From contig CAIKND010000167.1 in assembly GCA_903828675.1 (NCBI GenBank), forward strand, positions 1 to 64,000: a stretch of 64,000 nucleotides of DNA, written 5' to 3'. Made by a program: the position numbers and the translations under genes. Source of the DNA: an uncultured Acidobacteriaceae bacterium (GTDB taxonomy: Bacteria > Acidobacteriota > Terriglobia > Terriglobales > Acidobacteriaceae). The notes below the pieces were generated by a model. That model saw nothing but the letters and a program-made list of their open reading frames with translations, was not told where the DNA came from and searched no databases. Shown piece after piece: positions 1 to 8,980 of this stretch (its first letter is position 1; each line of letters starts with the position of its first letter).

Positions 1-106
1 AATCATTGTGGCCAAACAGCGCAACGGTCCCACGGATACGGTCCATTTGAACTTTATTGCCAAGTACACGCGTTTCGACAATCCCGACTCAGAGCACGCA
101 GTCTAA
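1..106 (+). CDS. dnaB: Replicative DNA helicase DnaB, C-terminal end (partial)
   Basis: The first 106 bases read in frame from base 2 as the last 34 residues of a protein, ending with TAA at 104-106. The residues IIVAKQRNGPTDTV followed by a short beta-strand and TRFDN match the conserved end of the RecA-like ATPase domain of DnaB, where the KxRNG segment lies near the nucleotide and DNA-binding loops. DnaB unwinds DNA ahead of the replication fork as a hexameric ring. The rest of the gene lies to the left of the window. It converges on the GH16 gene at 189. The call rests on a short but very characteristic stretch. Confidence 0.82.
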   Translation, partial: IIVAKQRNGPTDTVHLNFIAKYTRFDNPDSEHAV

Positions 107-188
107 CGTCACAACTCGTTCACTATCAGCGCAATGCGCCCGGCGAGCGGCTCTCGCAGGAGCCCGTGCAAGCCTCTGCGTATGGAAG

Positions 189-1067
189 CTAATTGCGAGG
201 GTCCTGGAGGCGATAGACGCGTACATAGTCGACCAACATGCTGGTTGGGAAGTGTGTAGTTGCATCAGGATCGCCTGGCCAGTAGCCTCCTACGGCGACA
301 TTCAAGACGACGAAGAAGGGATGGTCAAAGGCCCAGTGCTGCCCGGCAGGCAGGCTTTCCGCATTCTGGGTTTCATACAGATGGCCGTCGACATAGAAGC
401 GAATTGACTTTGGTTCCCATTCGATCGCGAATACATGAAAATCATCGCTGAAATGTTCCTGGCTGGGGAGTTTGAAAGTTCCGGAGAGCGGATTGCCCCC
501 GGAGTAGCCTGGGCCATGCAGACTGCCGTGAACGGTGGAAGGCTCGAAACCGACGTTCTCCATAATGTCAATTTCGCCGCAGGCAGGCCAGCCAGTTGAC
601 TTGAAGTTATTTCCAAGCATCCAAAACGCCGGCCATATTCCCTGGCCTTTCGGCAGCTTTATCCGAGCTTCGATGCGGCCATATTTGACCTCGAACCTGT
701 CCCTGGATTCAATACGCGCGGAGGTGTACTTGCGGGTGCCGTCCTTGTCCGTGTAGTTTTCCTCTCTGGCTGAGATTTGAAGATTCCCGCTTTCCATGTG
801 GAGATTGGCCGGTCGGTCCGTATAGTATTCGAGTTCACGGTTCCCAAATCCGGATCCGTCTTTCACGATGATCCATTTCTTCAGATCGGGCATGCTTCCG
901 TTCGGGCCATTAAATTCATCACCCCAGAGCAGTGTGCGACTGGTAGTTGACTTATCGGTCCTTTGAATATCCCTGGTTTCGGACTTCTGGGAATAGCCGG
1001 ACATCAGTGAAAACAGGGCCAACAACGAAATCGCCAAGCATCTAGCTCCATGATTCAGTCGCAACAT
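189..1067 (-). CDS. Secreted GH16 endo-beta-glucanase (laminarinase-like)
   Basis: This is a glycoside hydrolase of family 16, most like beta-1,3(4)-glucanases that cut laminarin or lichenin in the periplasm or outside the cell. The catalytic signature GEIDIME is intact: nucleophile Glu165, assisting Asp167 and acid/base Glu170, counted from the chosen start. The upstream WPAFWMLG strand and the C-terminal LVDYVRVY end are also typical. The ATG at 1067 is preferred to the frame opening at 1127 because an AGAGGAAAGAG ribosome site lies just before it and a signal peptide (about residues 1-26) then begins at the start. It lies 63 bases after the second GH16 gene and is the last gene of the receptor-GH16-GH16 group. 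Exact substrate is not shown by sequence alone. Confidence 0.9.
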   Translation of the reverse strand: MLRLNHGARCLAISLLALFSLMSGYSQKSETRDIQRTDKSTTSRTLLWGDEFNGPNGSMPDLKKWIIVKDGSGFGNRELEYYTDRPANLHMESGNLQISAREENYTDKDGTRKYTSARIESRDRFEVKYGRIEARIKLPKGQGIWPAFWMLGNNFKSTGWPACGEIDIMENVGFEPSTVHGSLHGPGYSGGNPLSGTFKLPSQEHFSDDFHVFAIEWEPKSIRFYVDGHLYETQNAESLPAGQHWAFDHPFFVVLNVAVGGYWPGDPDATTHFPTSMLVDYVRVYRLQDPRN

Positions 1068-1130
1068 TGCACTCTTTCCTCTTGTTTTCAATCTTGGGGC
1101 GGCTTCAAGAGCCGAACGTTTTTCCATCGA

Positions 1131-2258
1131 CTAATTGGCGTAAATACGCACGTAATCAACAAGCATTTGGGAGGGAAATGGGGTATTGGAGTTTGGGCTT
1201 CCCGGCCATGTCCCGCCAATAGCCAGATTGAGAATGATGAAATTGCCCCCGGAATCGAAGGGCCATACTGCGCCACTGAGACCGCTCATGTTCGAGGTGG
1301 TGTAGGTGACGTAGGGCGTGGCGGGGTTGTCGATGTAATAGGCCACGCTCCCCTTGCTCCAGATCATTCCGTAGGTGTGCCAGCCAGCGGCTGTCTGCCC
1401 ACCGCTGAAGTCGTAAAGAGTTCCCAGATTGCTGCCGGTGAAACCAGTCCCGTGAATGGAGCCTTCGTTCCAGTCTGGTGTATTTGCGGCGTTTACCCGT
1501 TCCAGCACATCCTGTTCGCCGCAGGCCGGCCAGTTTACGGTAGCGATGTTATTGCCCAGCAGCCATGCCGCGGGCCAGAAGCCCTGCGCTTCCGGGACCT
1601 GCGCCCGCACTTCAAACCTGCCGTATTGGAAGCTGAACAGCCCCTGGGTCTTGAGTCGCGCAGAAGTATAGACACCTGCCGACGGCTGCTGCGCAACAAT
1701 ATGAAGATAGCCGTCTGTTCCCACATAGGCATTTGGACTGGCAGAACTGCACGGGGAAACGGATGAACCCCATCCACAGTAGTCTTCCAACTCGCTGTTT
1801 CCCCAGCCGCTTGCGCCTGTGTCGTAGGTCCACACCAGCGGGTTGGGCTGGGCATTAGACCCCGTCGAATTTGCAAATTCGTCCGACCAGACCAGCGTTC
1901 CCGACGGAATGCCCAGCGTGAAGGGCTGACTGGTTACACTGCTGGCGGTTGCGCCCGAGGCCGTTGCGAAGGCATTCACCGTCAGGTTGGACGCGACGAG
2001 AAAGGGCGCCGCATACAATTGCGAAGTGCTGCTTGGGGTCGATCCATCCAGTGTGTAGTAGATAGTGGCCCCGGATGTCGTTGTCGTCAGCGTCACCACT
2101 TTGGCGCCACTCTGCGCAGCTACGGATGAGATAACTGGCGCAGTTACCTGCTGACTGGTGACGGACGTTGATGCGCCTCCGCTTCCGCCGCAACCGGTGA
2201 CGAGAAAAACGCTCATCAAAAATGAGAATGGAATCTGCAAATGCATGAAGTTCAACAT
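1131..2258 (-). CDS. GH16 beta-glucanase lipoprotein with chitobiase/hexosaminidase C-terminal-like domain
   Basis: The protein starts with a lipoprotein signal whose lipobox ends at Cys23 (FLVTGC), so it is probably anchored to a membrane. Residues about 40-116 resemble the CHB_HEX_C type domain (the YYTLDGSTPS core is characteristic), which is often found beside carbohydrate enzymes. The GH16 catalytic domain follows at about 122-375 and keeps the catalytic triad as GEQDVLE: Glu248, Asp250, Glu253. It should hydrolyse beta-1,3 or mixed beta-glucans at the cell surface. An AGAGAGA ribosome site precedes the ATG. It lies between the TonB receptor gene and another GH16 gene, all in the same direction, which fits a glucan import locus. 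Confidence 0.9.
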   Translation of the reverse strand: MLNFMHLQIPFSFLMSVFLVTGCGGSGGASTSVTSQQVTAPVISSVAAQSGAKVVTLTTTTSGATIYYTLDGSTPSSTSQLYAAPFLVASNLTVNAFATASGATASSVTSQPFTLGIPSGTLVWSDEFANSTGSNAQPNPLVWTYDTGASGWGNSELEDYCGWGSSVSPCSSASPNAYVGTDGYLHIVAQQPSAGVYTSARLKTQGLFSFQYGRFEVRAQVPEAQGFWPAAWLLGNNIATVNWPACGEQDVLERVNAANTPDWNEGSIHGTGFTGSNLGTLYDFSGGQTAAGWHTYGMIWSKGSVAYYIDNPATPYVTYTTSNMSGLSGAVWPFDSGGNFIILNLAIGGTWPGSPNSNTPFPSQMLVDYVRIYAN

Positions 2259-2349
2259 GGGTTCGTCTCTCTTTGACTTGATTTTCCCTGCACCTCAACG
2301 CGCATTGACGCACGGGGCTGGCCCTGTGTGGATGGATCTATAGGCAAGT

Positions 2350-2380
2350 CTCCGGGCAGCATGGCCACTGCTGCCCGGAG
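2350..2380 (-). promoter_or_regulatory. Perfect 11-bp stem-loop between receptor and GH16 genes
   Basis: Bases 2350-2360 and 2370-2380 form a perfect inverted repeat (CTCCGGGCAGC) around a nine-base loop. It lies 20 bases after the stop of the TonB receptor gene and about 90 bases before the GH16 start. No T-run follows on the minus strand, so it looks more like an mRNA-stabilising or processing hairpin within an operon than a full intrinsic terminator. Confidence 0.65.
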
Positions 2381-2399
2381 ATCCTCAAGGGTTGGTTGA

Positions 2400-5300
2400 C
2401 TAGAACGTAAAGCGCGCGCCAAACTGACCCACTCGTCCGCCCACTCCCCCGTAGCTGATGATTTTGCCGAAAGTAGCATCGCCCATATTGGTATCGGGAC
2501 CGCCCAGCGCACTTCGATTGAATACGTTGAAGAACTCGATGCGCAAGGTGAGGTTGTATTGTCTGTCAGGACCCATAACAAGACTCTTGTGTGCACTGAG
2601 ATCTTCGGTTGCGATGCCGGGGTTGCGCACCTGCGACTGGAAGTTTCCGGCAGTGCCCAGTTGACCCGGCGCCGGATTCTGGAAGCAGGACGGGTTAAGC
2701 CATTGCTGGTTGAGCTTGCGGCTCCCGTTCGTCAACTTGCATCCGGGGGTCAGGTTCACATAGACCGAGTTGAACCCCGGATAGGAGTTAGTGGAGTGAA
2801 CAGAGATCGGCGTGCCGGTGTTGTAGTGGAAGTCCCCGTTCAAGCTCCATCCGCCGACGATATTATCCAGCAGTGGACTCGCGTTGGCCATGAGTGCCCT
2901 GCCGTGGCCGAATGGAAGGTTGTAGATTACATATCCCTTGACGATATGTGTCATGTCAAAGGACGAGATTCCCTTCGCTTCGTTCTTCAGGTCGTATATG
3001 TTTTGAAGGCTGCCCGTCCACCAGAGCTCTTCAAAACCCGAATCGACATCGCCATGAACTCTTGCCCACGCATAACTGCCTTGCAGGGAAAGCCCCTTTG
3101 CGGAGCGGCGAGTTACACCAATCTGCAGGCTCTTGTAGTCGGAGTTACCCAGCGGCGATCCGACGCTGAACAGGGGACCGTAGGCAACAGCGACCTGCGG
3201 AAAAGGAGTGATGCCCTGCCATCCTGGTCCACCGTAACCCCAGTATGGGTTAGCCAGATAAGATGCGGGAAATTTTCCATTCAGAACATAGTTCTGCATG
3301 TTGGCCACAGTCGGCTGATTGGTGAGCAAGGTGCCGCTCTGCAGATGGTAACTGTGGCTCTGGATCCAGTTCACGTCGACCTTTGTATCGCGGGCCAGTT
3401 CACGCTGCAGGCCAAAGCTGTATTGCTGCGTATTGCCCGGTGTCAGCGAGCGAGGATCTATGCTTACGTTGCCCCATTGCGTGTAGTCGGGGGTCTTTAC
3501 CTGGGAGAGCACAGGCTTGTACCCTGCATCCCAGTTGAAGTTTGACTCCGTACTGTGCTGGTAGAAGCCTGGATTGCCAGTCTGCTGATAGGGAATTCCA
3601 CCCCAGGTGTTCAGATTCAGCGGCGTGAAGAAGACTCCAAAGTTTCCGCGTAATACGGTCTTCTCGGTCAGCTTGTATGCTGCACCGACATGCGGCGCGT
3701 AGTTGTAATAGTCTTGGCGACGTTCGAACGACTGTCCGCTGCTCGTCAGATACTCATACTGCCCCATCTCGCCGGTAACTGTGTTCTTGTCGTTCGTCTC
3801 GAAGCTTGACCAGTGGCCATACCTCTCCTTGTAAGGATTGTTGAAGTCCCAGCGCAGGCTCATGTTCACGGTTAGCCGCGAAGTTACTTTGAAGTCGTCG
3901 ATTGCGTACCACGAGAAAGCCTTGCGCCGTCCATACTCCGGATCGTTCGCCGTCGCTGTAGCCAGGTAGGCTTCGCCTAGGAGAAAGCTTGCGAAGGCGT
4001 TGCCGATTTGGTTGTAGGCATTAAAGTCGTACCACGGTCCAGCCGTCGAAGTGGGATCGAAAGTGATGTTGTTGAAGGTGTTCGAGTCTGGATGGCTGTT
4101 GAATTGCATCGCTCGGAATTCCATGCCAATCTTCAAATTATGGCGACCGTGAGTGAAGGCCGCTTCATCGCTATAGATAAAGGTGTTGCCGGCATAGAAG
4201 TCGTTGAACTGGCTTCCCAGACTTGAGAAGTTCCAGCCGTTCTGATAATTACCGCCGTTGGTGTACATGCCCGAGCTAAAAACGATCAGAGGGAAATTGC
4301 CGGCTCCCGACATGATCCCAAGAGTGTGGTCCCATCCGCTTGCCTGGGATACAGCGATGCTTGGATTCCGGAAGCGGTTGAGAGTGGCGTTCGCGGTATT
4401 TACCAGATTGGGCGAGGCGATGTACGTATAACTCAAGCGGGTGCCTGACGCTGTGGTGTTGTGCCAATACGCGTTCGCCATCGGGCCGCCGTTTGGAGAT
4501 GTCGCAGACCAGACACCGCCTTGATCGGCATTGATGCGCGGATAGTTGTCAAAGTAGTACGAACCGTTGAGGTGTTGCCTGGGGCTCAGGTTGTAGTCGA
4601 CCTTGATGCTGCTCTGTGTGTTGTGGAACCAGGGATCGGGAGAAGAAGCATTGCCCGCTTCATTGGCCGTTAGAGAAGATTCCGGTTTATAGTACTGGTG
4701 ATAAAGTTTGAGAATCTTGGCGGATGTCGCGCTCAGCATGCTGGTCGGAACATGGTTGTTCACAAAGACGCAACCAAACGTGCTGGGAGTCACACTGGCC
4801 GGGTCGACGATAGCTCCCTTATAGATGTTATTCCCGCAGCTATCTACCGCTGGAGCGCCGCCATAAGTCAATACCGGAGCGCCAGGCGACAGCATCGGGC
4901 TCAGATCGGCATACGCTAAGACGTTGCCGCTTGAGTCCAGGCCCATCATGGCATCGGTGGGAACGGTGCGCGAATTCGGTCCGAGACTCCACATCGACTG
5001 CATGTAGCGCTCGAATGCGCCATAGTAGAAGAGCTTATCCTTCTTGAGAGAACCGCCAAAGCTTCCACCCCAGTCAGAGAGGCTGTCACTCTTTTTCAGA
5101 TAGGCAGCGGAGTTTGCAGGATCGGTAATAGCAGCCAGGTGATTGGACGCGCTCAACGCATCCAGAGCCGTCGAGTGCATGAAGCCGAAGAGGCTGCCAT
5201 GCATTTTGTTCGTTCCAGACTTCATTTCATACCGGAACACGCCACCGCCGCTGCGCCCTGCATCGGCGCCAATGCCTGCGGTGTCTGCCTCGAACTCCTG

Positions 5301-5930
5301 AACGGCTTCCATCGGGGGCTGCGACTCGCTGATGTAGCCGCCGAGCTGTGAAACAGCCGACGTGCCATCAATCATCACCTCTTTGGTAAGTGCCATGCTG
5401 CCGTTGATGTGCGAGCCATAGTCCGTGCCTTCAACACCAGGCACATAGGCGAACATGAAATTTGAGAGGTTGCGGCTGCCCTGCACGTTTAAAGGAAGCT
5501 CGCTTACCGCTTCGCTATCAAGGTTGGAAGAGGTAACTGCATCCTCGGTTTGCAGTACCGGAGTCGAGGCTGTTACTTCAATCGATTCGCTGGCTGCGCC
5601 CACTTCGAGTGCGGCATTTATCTGCGCCACCTGGCTGATCATCAGGGTAATGCCCTTGCGATCGAGCGTCTTGAAGCCAACCTTCGAGAAGCTGACGCTG
5701 TAGTTCCCAATTGGAAGATTACCTACCCGGTAAAGACCCGCGTTGTCCGAGGTTGTCGTCAGCACCACGTTTGTCCCCACATTTGTCACCCGGACTTGTG
5801 CTCCGGGCAGTACCGCCGACGATGAGTCCTGAACCGTACCTGTGATGGTGGCACGATCCGATTGCGCAAAGACCGGCAAGGCCAGTAGGCACGCAACAAG
5901 CACAGCGAATTGCAAGATTCTCTTCAACAT
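2400..5930 (-). CDS. TonB-dependent receptor, Oar-like, with carboxypeptidase-regulatory domain
   Basis: A large outer-membrane receptor of 1176 residues. A signal peptide (LLALPVFA end) is followed by a CnaB-like carboxypeptidase-regulatory domain (TITGTVQDSSSAVLPGAQV onward), a plug domain, and a long series of barrel strands ending in aromatic ARFTF. Such receptors import large ligands, often oligosaccharides, using energy from TonB-ExbBD. The ATG at 5930 was chosen over one nine codons upstream because GGAGG lies ten bases before it and the signal peptide then starts correctly. Placement directly upstream of two GH16 glucanases suggests uptake of beta-glucan fragments. A TonB-domain protein occurs far away at 51536 but no ExbBD is in the window. 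Confidence 0.93.
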   Translation of the reverse strand: MLKRILQFAVLVACLLALPVFAQSDRATITGTVQDSSSAVLPGAQVRVTNVGTNVVLTTTSDNAGLYRVGNLPIGNYSVSFSKVGFKTLDRKGITLMISQVAQINAALEVGAASESIEVTASTPVLQTEDAVTSSNLDSEAVSELPLNVQGSRNLSNFMFAYVPGVEGTDYGSHINGSMALTKEVMIDGTSAVSQLGGYISESQPPMEAVQEFEADTAGIGADAGRSGGGVFRYEMKSGTNKMHGSLFGFMHSTALDALSASNHLAAITDPANSAAYLKKSDSLSDWGGSFGGSLKKDKLFYYGAFERYMQSMWSLGPNSRTVPTDAMMGLDSSGNVLAYADLSPMLSPGAPVLTYGGAPAVDSCGNNIYKGAIVDPASVTPSTFGCVFVNNHVPTSMLSATSAKILKLYHQYYKPESSLTANEAGNASSPDPWFHNTQSSIKVDYNLSPRQHLNGSYYFDNYPRINADQGGVWSATSPNGGPMANAYWHNTTASGTRLSYTYIASPNLVNTANATLNRFRNPSIAVSQASGWDHTLGIMSGAGNFPLIVFSSGMYTNGGNYQNGWNFSSLGSQFNDFYAGNTFIYSDEAAFTHGRHNLKIGMEFRAMQFNSHPDSNTFNNITFDPTSTAGPWYDFNAYNQIGNAFASFLLGEAYLATATANDPEYGRRKAFSWYAIDDFKVTSRLTVNMSLRWDFNNPYKERYGHWSSFETNDKNTVTGEMGQYEYLTSSGQSFERRQDYYNYAPHVGAAYKLTEKTVLRGNFGVFFTPLNLNTWGGIPYQQTGNPGFYQHSTESNFNWDAGYKPVLSQVKTPDYTQWGNVSIDPRSLTPGNTQQYSFGLQRELARDTKVDVNWIQSHSYHLQSGTLLTNQPTVANMQNYVLNGKFPASYLANPYWGYGGPGWQGITPFPQVAVAYGPLFSVGSPLGNSDYKSLQIGVTRRSAKGLSLQGSYAWARVHGDVDSGFEELWWTGSLQNIYDLKNEAKGISSFDMTHIVKGYVIYNLPFGHGRALMANASPLLDNIVGGWSLNGDFHYNTGTPISVHSTNSYPGFNSVYVNLTPGCKLTNGSRKLNQQWLNPSCFQNPAPGQLGTAGNFQSQVRNPGIATEDLSAHKSLVMGPDRQYNLTLRIEFFNVFNRSALGGPDTNMGDATFGKIISYGGVGGRVGQFGARFTF

Positions 5931-6862
5931 CTCAGCGTATCCTCCATAAAACCGCACGTATCATGCGGGTCAGCGCGCATCGCTCTTTAGCCCCATTCCT
6001 GCTTCGCCTGGCGAAGGTGGAGAGCCCATTCTCTTGAGCGTGCGCATTTGCCTGTTTCGGAAGGGATGGCCGATATCCCCTCTTGGTTTTGTACCCGGTT
6101 TCTTCTCCTGCCGGTCATTCGAGCCCGGCAGACCCTTTGTCTCTTTGATTGCCGCCTTGCGTGCGGCACTTTCGCCAATTGCCTGTCGGGCTTGCATTAT
6201 GTGCCTTGCGTTCTCCGCCAGGAGGCCGCGGCTGCCAGCTCGCCACCTGCTTTAGAGACTTGCATTCACACGGCCCATCAAACAAAGCGTATTCAACGCG
6301 TGGTAAAGCACGGCTGAATACGTAACGAGACGATAAATTTACGAGTTTTGATTCTGTACCACTGAGGTATACGGCGCGTTGGCGCTCATGAGTGTAGAAA
6401 ACCTGCCCGTCGCCCGAGCTGCTGAGTGAGAGCGAACCAAGTCGCTCATCCCAGGCTTTCCGCGGGTATCCAGGCATGGCGCGCCGCCCCCCGACGGACT
6501 CCAGCTCCGCGTTAATTCAGCAGAAGCGGCTGCGCAGCGTTTACAGGCGATGCGCACTTGGGCGTCAGACCAAAGGGTTTGCAAACAGCAAGCCTTGGTG
6601 CCCAGTACTGAACAACTTTGCGCTCGCTCGGTGAGTGATCCTGGAGGATGGCCCGCAGATATGATTTACCTGTAAATCGGTCGTAAATCCCCGCCGATTT
6701 ACGCTTGTAAATAGCTCCCTATAGACGCCTGAAGGGTTTTTCAGGCTCTTCGTGGCTGCCGGCACATGCGGATTGGGATGACCAGAGTCGGGGCAGATTG
6801 CATTTCCAGGCATCAGAGAGCCAAGGGAACTGGGAAAAAGCCAACCGCATGTCTCTGCTGGA
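5931..6862. other. Long intergenic region upstream of the TonB receptor
   Basis: No convincing gene lies in these 932 bases: open frames on both strands lack family motifs and good ribosome sites. The region holds an array of GATTTAC heptamers (6663-6712) and, just next to it, a 7-bp stem-loop (GCCTGAA at 6727-6733 with TTCAGGC at 6739-6745). Since the receptor gene needs a promoter and its start is far from the array, the receptor mRNA may carry a long leader, or an unrecognised small element may exist here. Confidence 0.5.
6663..6712. promoter_or_regulatory. Array of GATTTAC/GTAAATC heptamers, candidate operator
   Basis: Within 50 bases the heptamer GATTTAC or its complement occurs four times exactly (6663-6669, 6672-6678, 6683-6689, 6696-6702) and a fifth time without its last base (6707-6712). 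The first two make a palindrome with a two-base spacer, and the third and fourth make an inverted pair in the opposite arrangement with a six-base spacer. Regular clusters like this usually bind a multimeric regulator. It lies between the pseudo-GH16 sensor gene and the TonB receptor gene, about 730 bases before the receptor start. Confidence 0.6.
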
Positions 6863-8671
6863 TTACTGTCCGCTCCCTAACTCGAAGGGAACCGTAAGCT
6901 GAGAGTGGTCTCCGCTGATGGTTGTGGCAGTGATTGTGACCTTGTAATGTCCCGGAGGTGCTACGATTCTGCCTTTATCGGAAAAGGACTCAGTAGACAG
7001 AGTGAGCGTATCCTCCTGCGAAAGCGTGTCAGAGAAGTTCACGACCGAGGTGGCAAGCGAACAGATCACAGTTGCAGGCTCAGTTGCACAGGCAAGATGG
7101 ACGCGGCTGGAGTATTTGACCGCCTGCAGACTCACGATGCTGGCCACGGTGGAGCCGCTCTTAACCTGAACCGGCTGCCATTGGATACTGGGTGCCGGAA
7201 TACTTGGAATGTTAAAGACCCTGACGTAGTCGACCAGCATATCCGCAGGGTTAGGGGTAGTAGCGCCCGGGGCACCCGGCCAGTCGCCGCCAACGGCAAG
7301 ATTAAGAAAGAGCGAGAAATGGTGATCGAAGACCCACTCTCCGCCTTCCGGGAGGTCGCTTGCATCCTGAACAAAGAAAATATTTGCCGGATCGTCAAAA
7401 TAGAACTGGATCATGCCCGGAGACCAGATAATGCCGTAAGTGTGAAAGGCTCCGTCGTCAACCCTGGCGCCATTCGGGAGCTTGAAGTCATGCCACAGGC
7501 CGTTGCCGCCATAGTACCTTGGACCGTGCAAAGTGGACCGAATCATCCCTGGTCCCAGACCGTTAGTGCGTGGAGTAAGTGAAATATTTTCAACAATATC
7601 CAAAGACCCGGCAGCAGGCCATCCGACAGTGTCGAAATTTGCGCCGAGCATCCAGAAGGAGGGCCAGAGACCACTACCGGTGGGCAGCTTCATCCGGGCC
7701 TCTATGCGCCCATACTGAAAGTCCTTCAGGCCACGGGTGGTCATCCGGGCCGAGGTCCAATTGCCGTCCCGGCCCTTTTGAGCGCGTAAAACCAGATGAC
7801 CGGCTCCATCCTGAAAGGCGTTTGGGCGGCGCGAATCACACTCCGGCGGGTTTAATCCCTTGGGTGAACAATAAATCTCAAGCTCATGATTCCCCCAACC
7901 TGACTGATTGCCAAGGTCGTAGGTCCATTTTGATGGGTCTGGAAACTCTTGGGCTGGCTCATTGAATTCGTCGCTCCAAACCGGCTCACCCCATTGAAGA
8001 GTGTCGCTGGCGAATTGCACATGCCGGTCGGTACGCTGCCCAAGGAAGAAACCCACCACAAAAACACCAGACAGAGCAAGCAAGGCCAGGAGAGATATCC
8101 CAATCCCGCGCTTGTGATGAGCGAGGATGGCAAAAGTTCGGGGGAGCAGCGGCTCTTCAGCAACCTCTGACGCATCGGCAGAGCCACCGCCCGCAATACT
8201 GCCAGCCTTGCCGGTCGAGTCCATCCCATTCGGAATGACGGCATCTGCTTCCAGGTGGGAACGCCTAACAAACTGAGGAACATAGTGGCCGAGCGGCAAG
8301 ACCATTTCCAGTGTACGGTCTCTGCCGTCGCCTTTGTAGATTTCCTCAAGTTTCTTACGGAGAGTCCGGGCGGTTACGCGGACGATCGGATCTATATGGG
8401 AATCGAAATTGGAAGCTTTGCGTCCCAGTGCTTCGACAGCAATTGCATACTCACGGATTTCGCTGGCTTCACCTTCGAAATATCGATTGCAAATAAACGA
8501 TAGGAAGCGGACGAGATTCGGGGAGCGTGCAATATCCGGATGCTGGAGGACCCACTCAAGCTCCTGCTTCTCCTCCTGAAAGCCCTGAGCGGGAAGCTTC
8601 GCAGGGCCAGGATGAGGATCACGCAGATCAGTTGACTTGTCTGAACCTGCACCTGAGGTATCCAGTTCCAT
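6863..8671 (-). CDS. Single-pass membrane protein: cytoplasmic regulatory domain plus catalytically altered GH16 domain (probable glucan sensor)
   Basis: The 602-residue protein has three parts. Residues about 35-135 match a cytoplasmic domain common in Acidobacteriota ahead of cyclase, TolB-like or TPR modules (pattern EYAIAVEALGR, DPIVRVTARTLRKKL, LPLGHYVPQF), likely of winged-helix type. A membrane segment spans about 190-211. Residues about 222-490 are a GH16 domain, followed by an Ig-like tail. The GH16 signature reads GSLDIVE: Asp358 and acid/base Glu361 remain, but the nucleophile Glu is Ser356 (codon TCT, bases 7604-7606). Both neighbouring GH16 enzymes keep this Glu. The domain therefore probably binds glucan without cutting it by the retaining mechanism. 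I infer a ToxR-like one-component sensor for the adjacent glucan locus. DNA binding by the N-terminal domain is not proven. Confidence 0.8.
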   Translation of the reverse strand: MELDTSGAGSDKSTDLRDPHPGPAKLPAQGFQEEKQELEWVLQHPDIARSPNLVRFLSFICNRYFEGEASEIREYAIAVEALGRKASNFDSHIDPIVRVTARTLRKKLEEIYKGDGRDRTLEMVLPLGHYVPQFVRRSHLEADAVIPNGMDSTGKAGSIAGGGSADASEVAEEPLLPRTFAILAHHKRGIGISLLALLALSGVFVVGFFLGQRTDRHVQFASDTLQWGEPVWSDEFNEPAQEFPDPSKWTYDLGNQSGWGNHELEIYCSPKGLNPPECDSRRPNAFQDGAGHLVLRAQKGRDGNWTSARMTTRGLKDFQYGRIEARMKLPTGSGLWPSFWMLGANFDTVGWPAAGSLDIVENISLTPRTNGLGPGMIRSTLHGPRYYGGNGLWHDFKLPNGARVDDGAFHTYGIIWSPGMIQFYFDDPANIFFVQDASDLPEGGEWVFDHHFSLFLNLAVGGDWPGAPGATTPNPADMLVDYVRVFNIPSIPAPSIQWQPVQVKSGSTVASIVSLQAVKYSSRVHLACATEPATVICSLATSVVNFSDTLSQEDTLTLSTESFSDKGRIVAPPGHYKVTITATTISGDHSQLTVPFELGSGQ

Positions 8672-8980
8672 TCGTAGTCACCAAACCACTCAACGAGAAT
8701 CCGATGCCCGGACCGGCACCCCTAACAGTAGCCGGGACACGGATTTAGGCTGCTGCTTAACCCGCGATTGCCGCATCTTATGTGGAGAAATAATAGCATC
8801 CGCAGCACAAAAGGATGGAGACTGGCCAGTGCCTCGCCGTTCATGAGCGCTCGCAGCATGATTCCGCCGACTGAGCCGATGCAGCCATCGCAGTTCCGGC
8901 ACCATTTTGGCAGCGCCAACTGGACCACTTTGACGAGTTTCATTTGACACCAAATTCAGAACAGAAATTGAGCACCTGGT
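8672..8980. other. Intergenic region upstream of the sensor gene
   Basis: No gene is supported in these 309 bases. The region should hold the promoter of the sensor gene; an AT-rich patch around 8780-8800 is a possible minus 10 area on the minus strand, but no clear promoter pair can be named. GGTGA at a suitable distance before the ATG at 8671 serves as ribosome site. Confidence 0.4.

Noticed and set aside
1050..1766. Plus-strand open frame of 238 codons
   Set aside because: It runs opposite to the GH16 genes, has no family motif and reflects their codon pattern.
2559..3545. Plus-strand open frame of 328 codons inside the first receptor gene
   Set aside because: The minus-strand receptor is unmistakable over this stretch; the other frame has no recognisable domain.
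5970..6813. Several short minus-strand open frames upstream of the first receptor
   Set aside because: They overlap each other, lack good ribosome sites and have composition unlike the neighbouring proteins.
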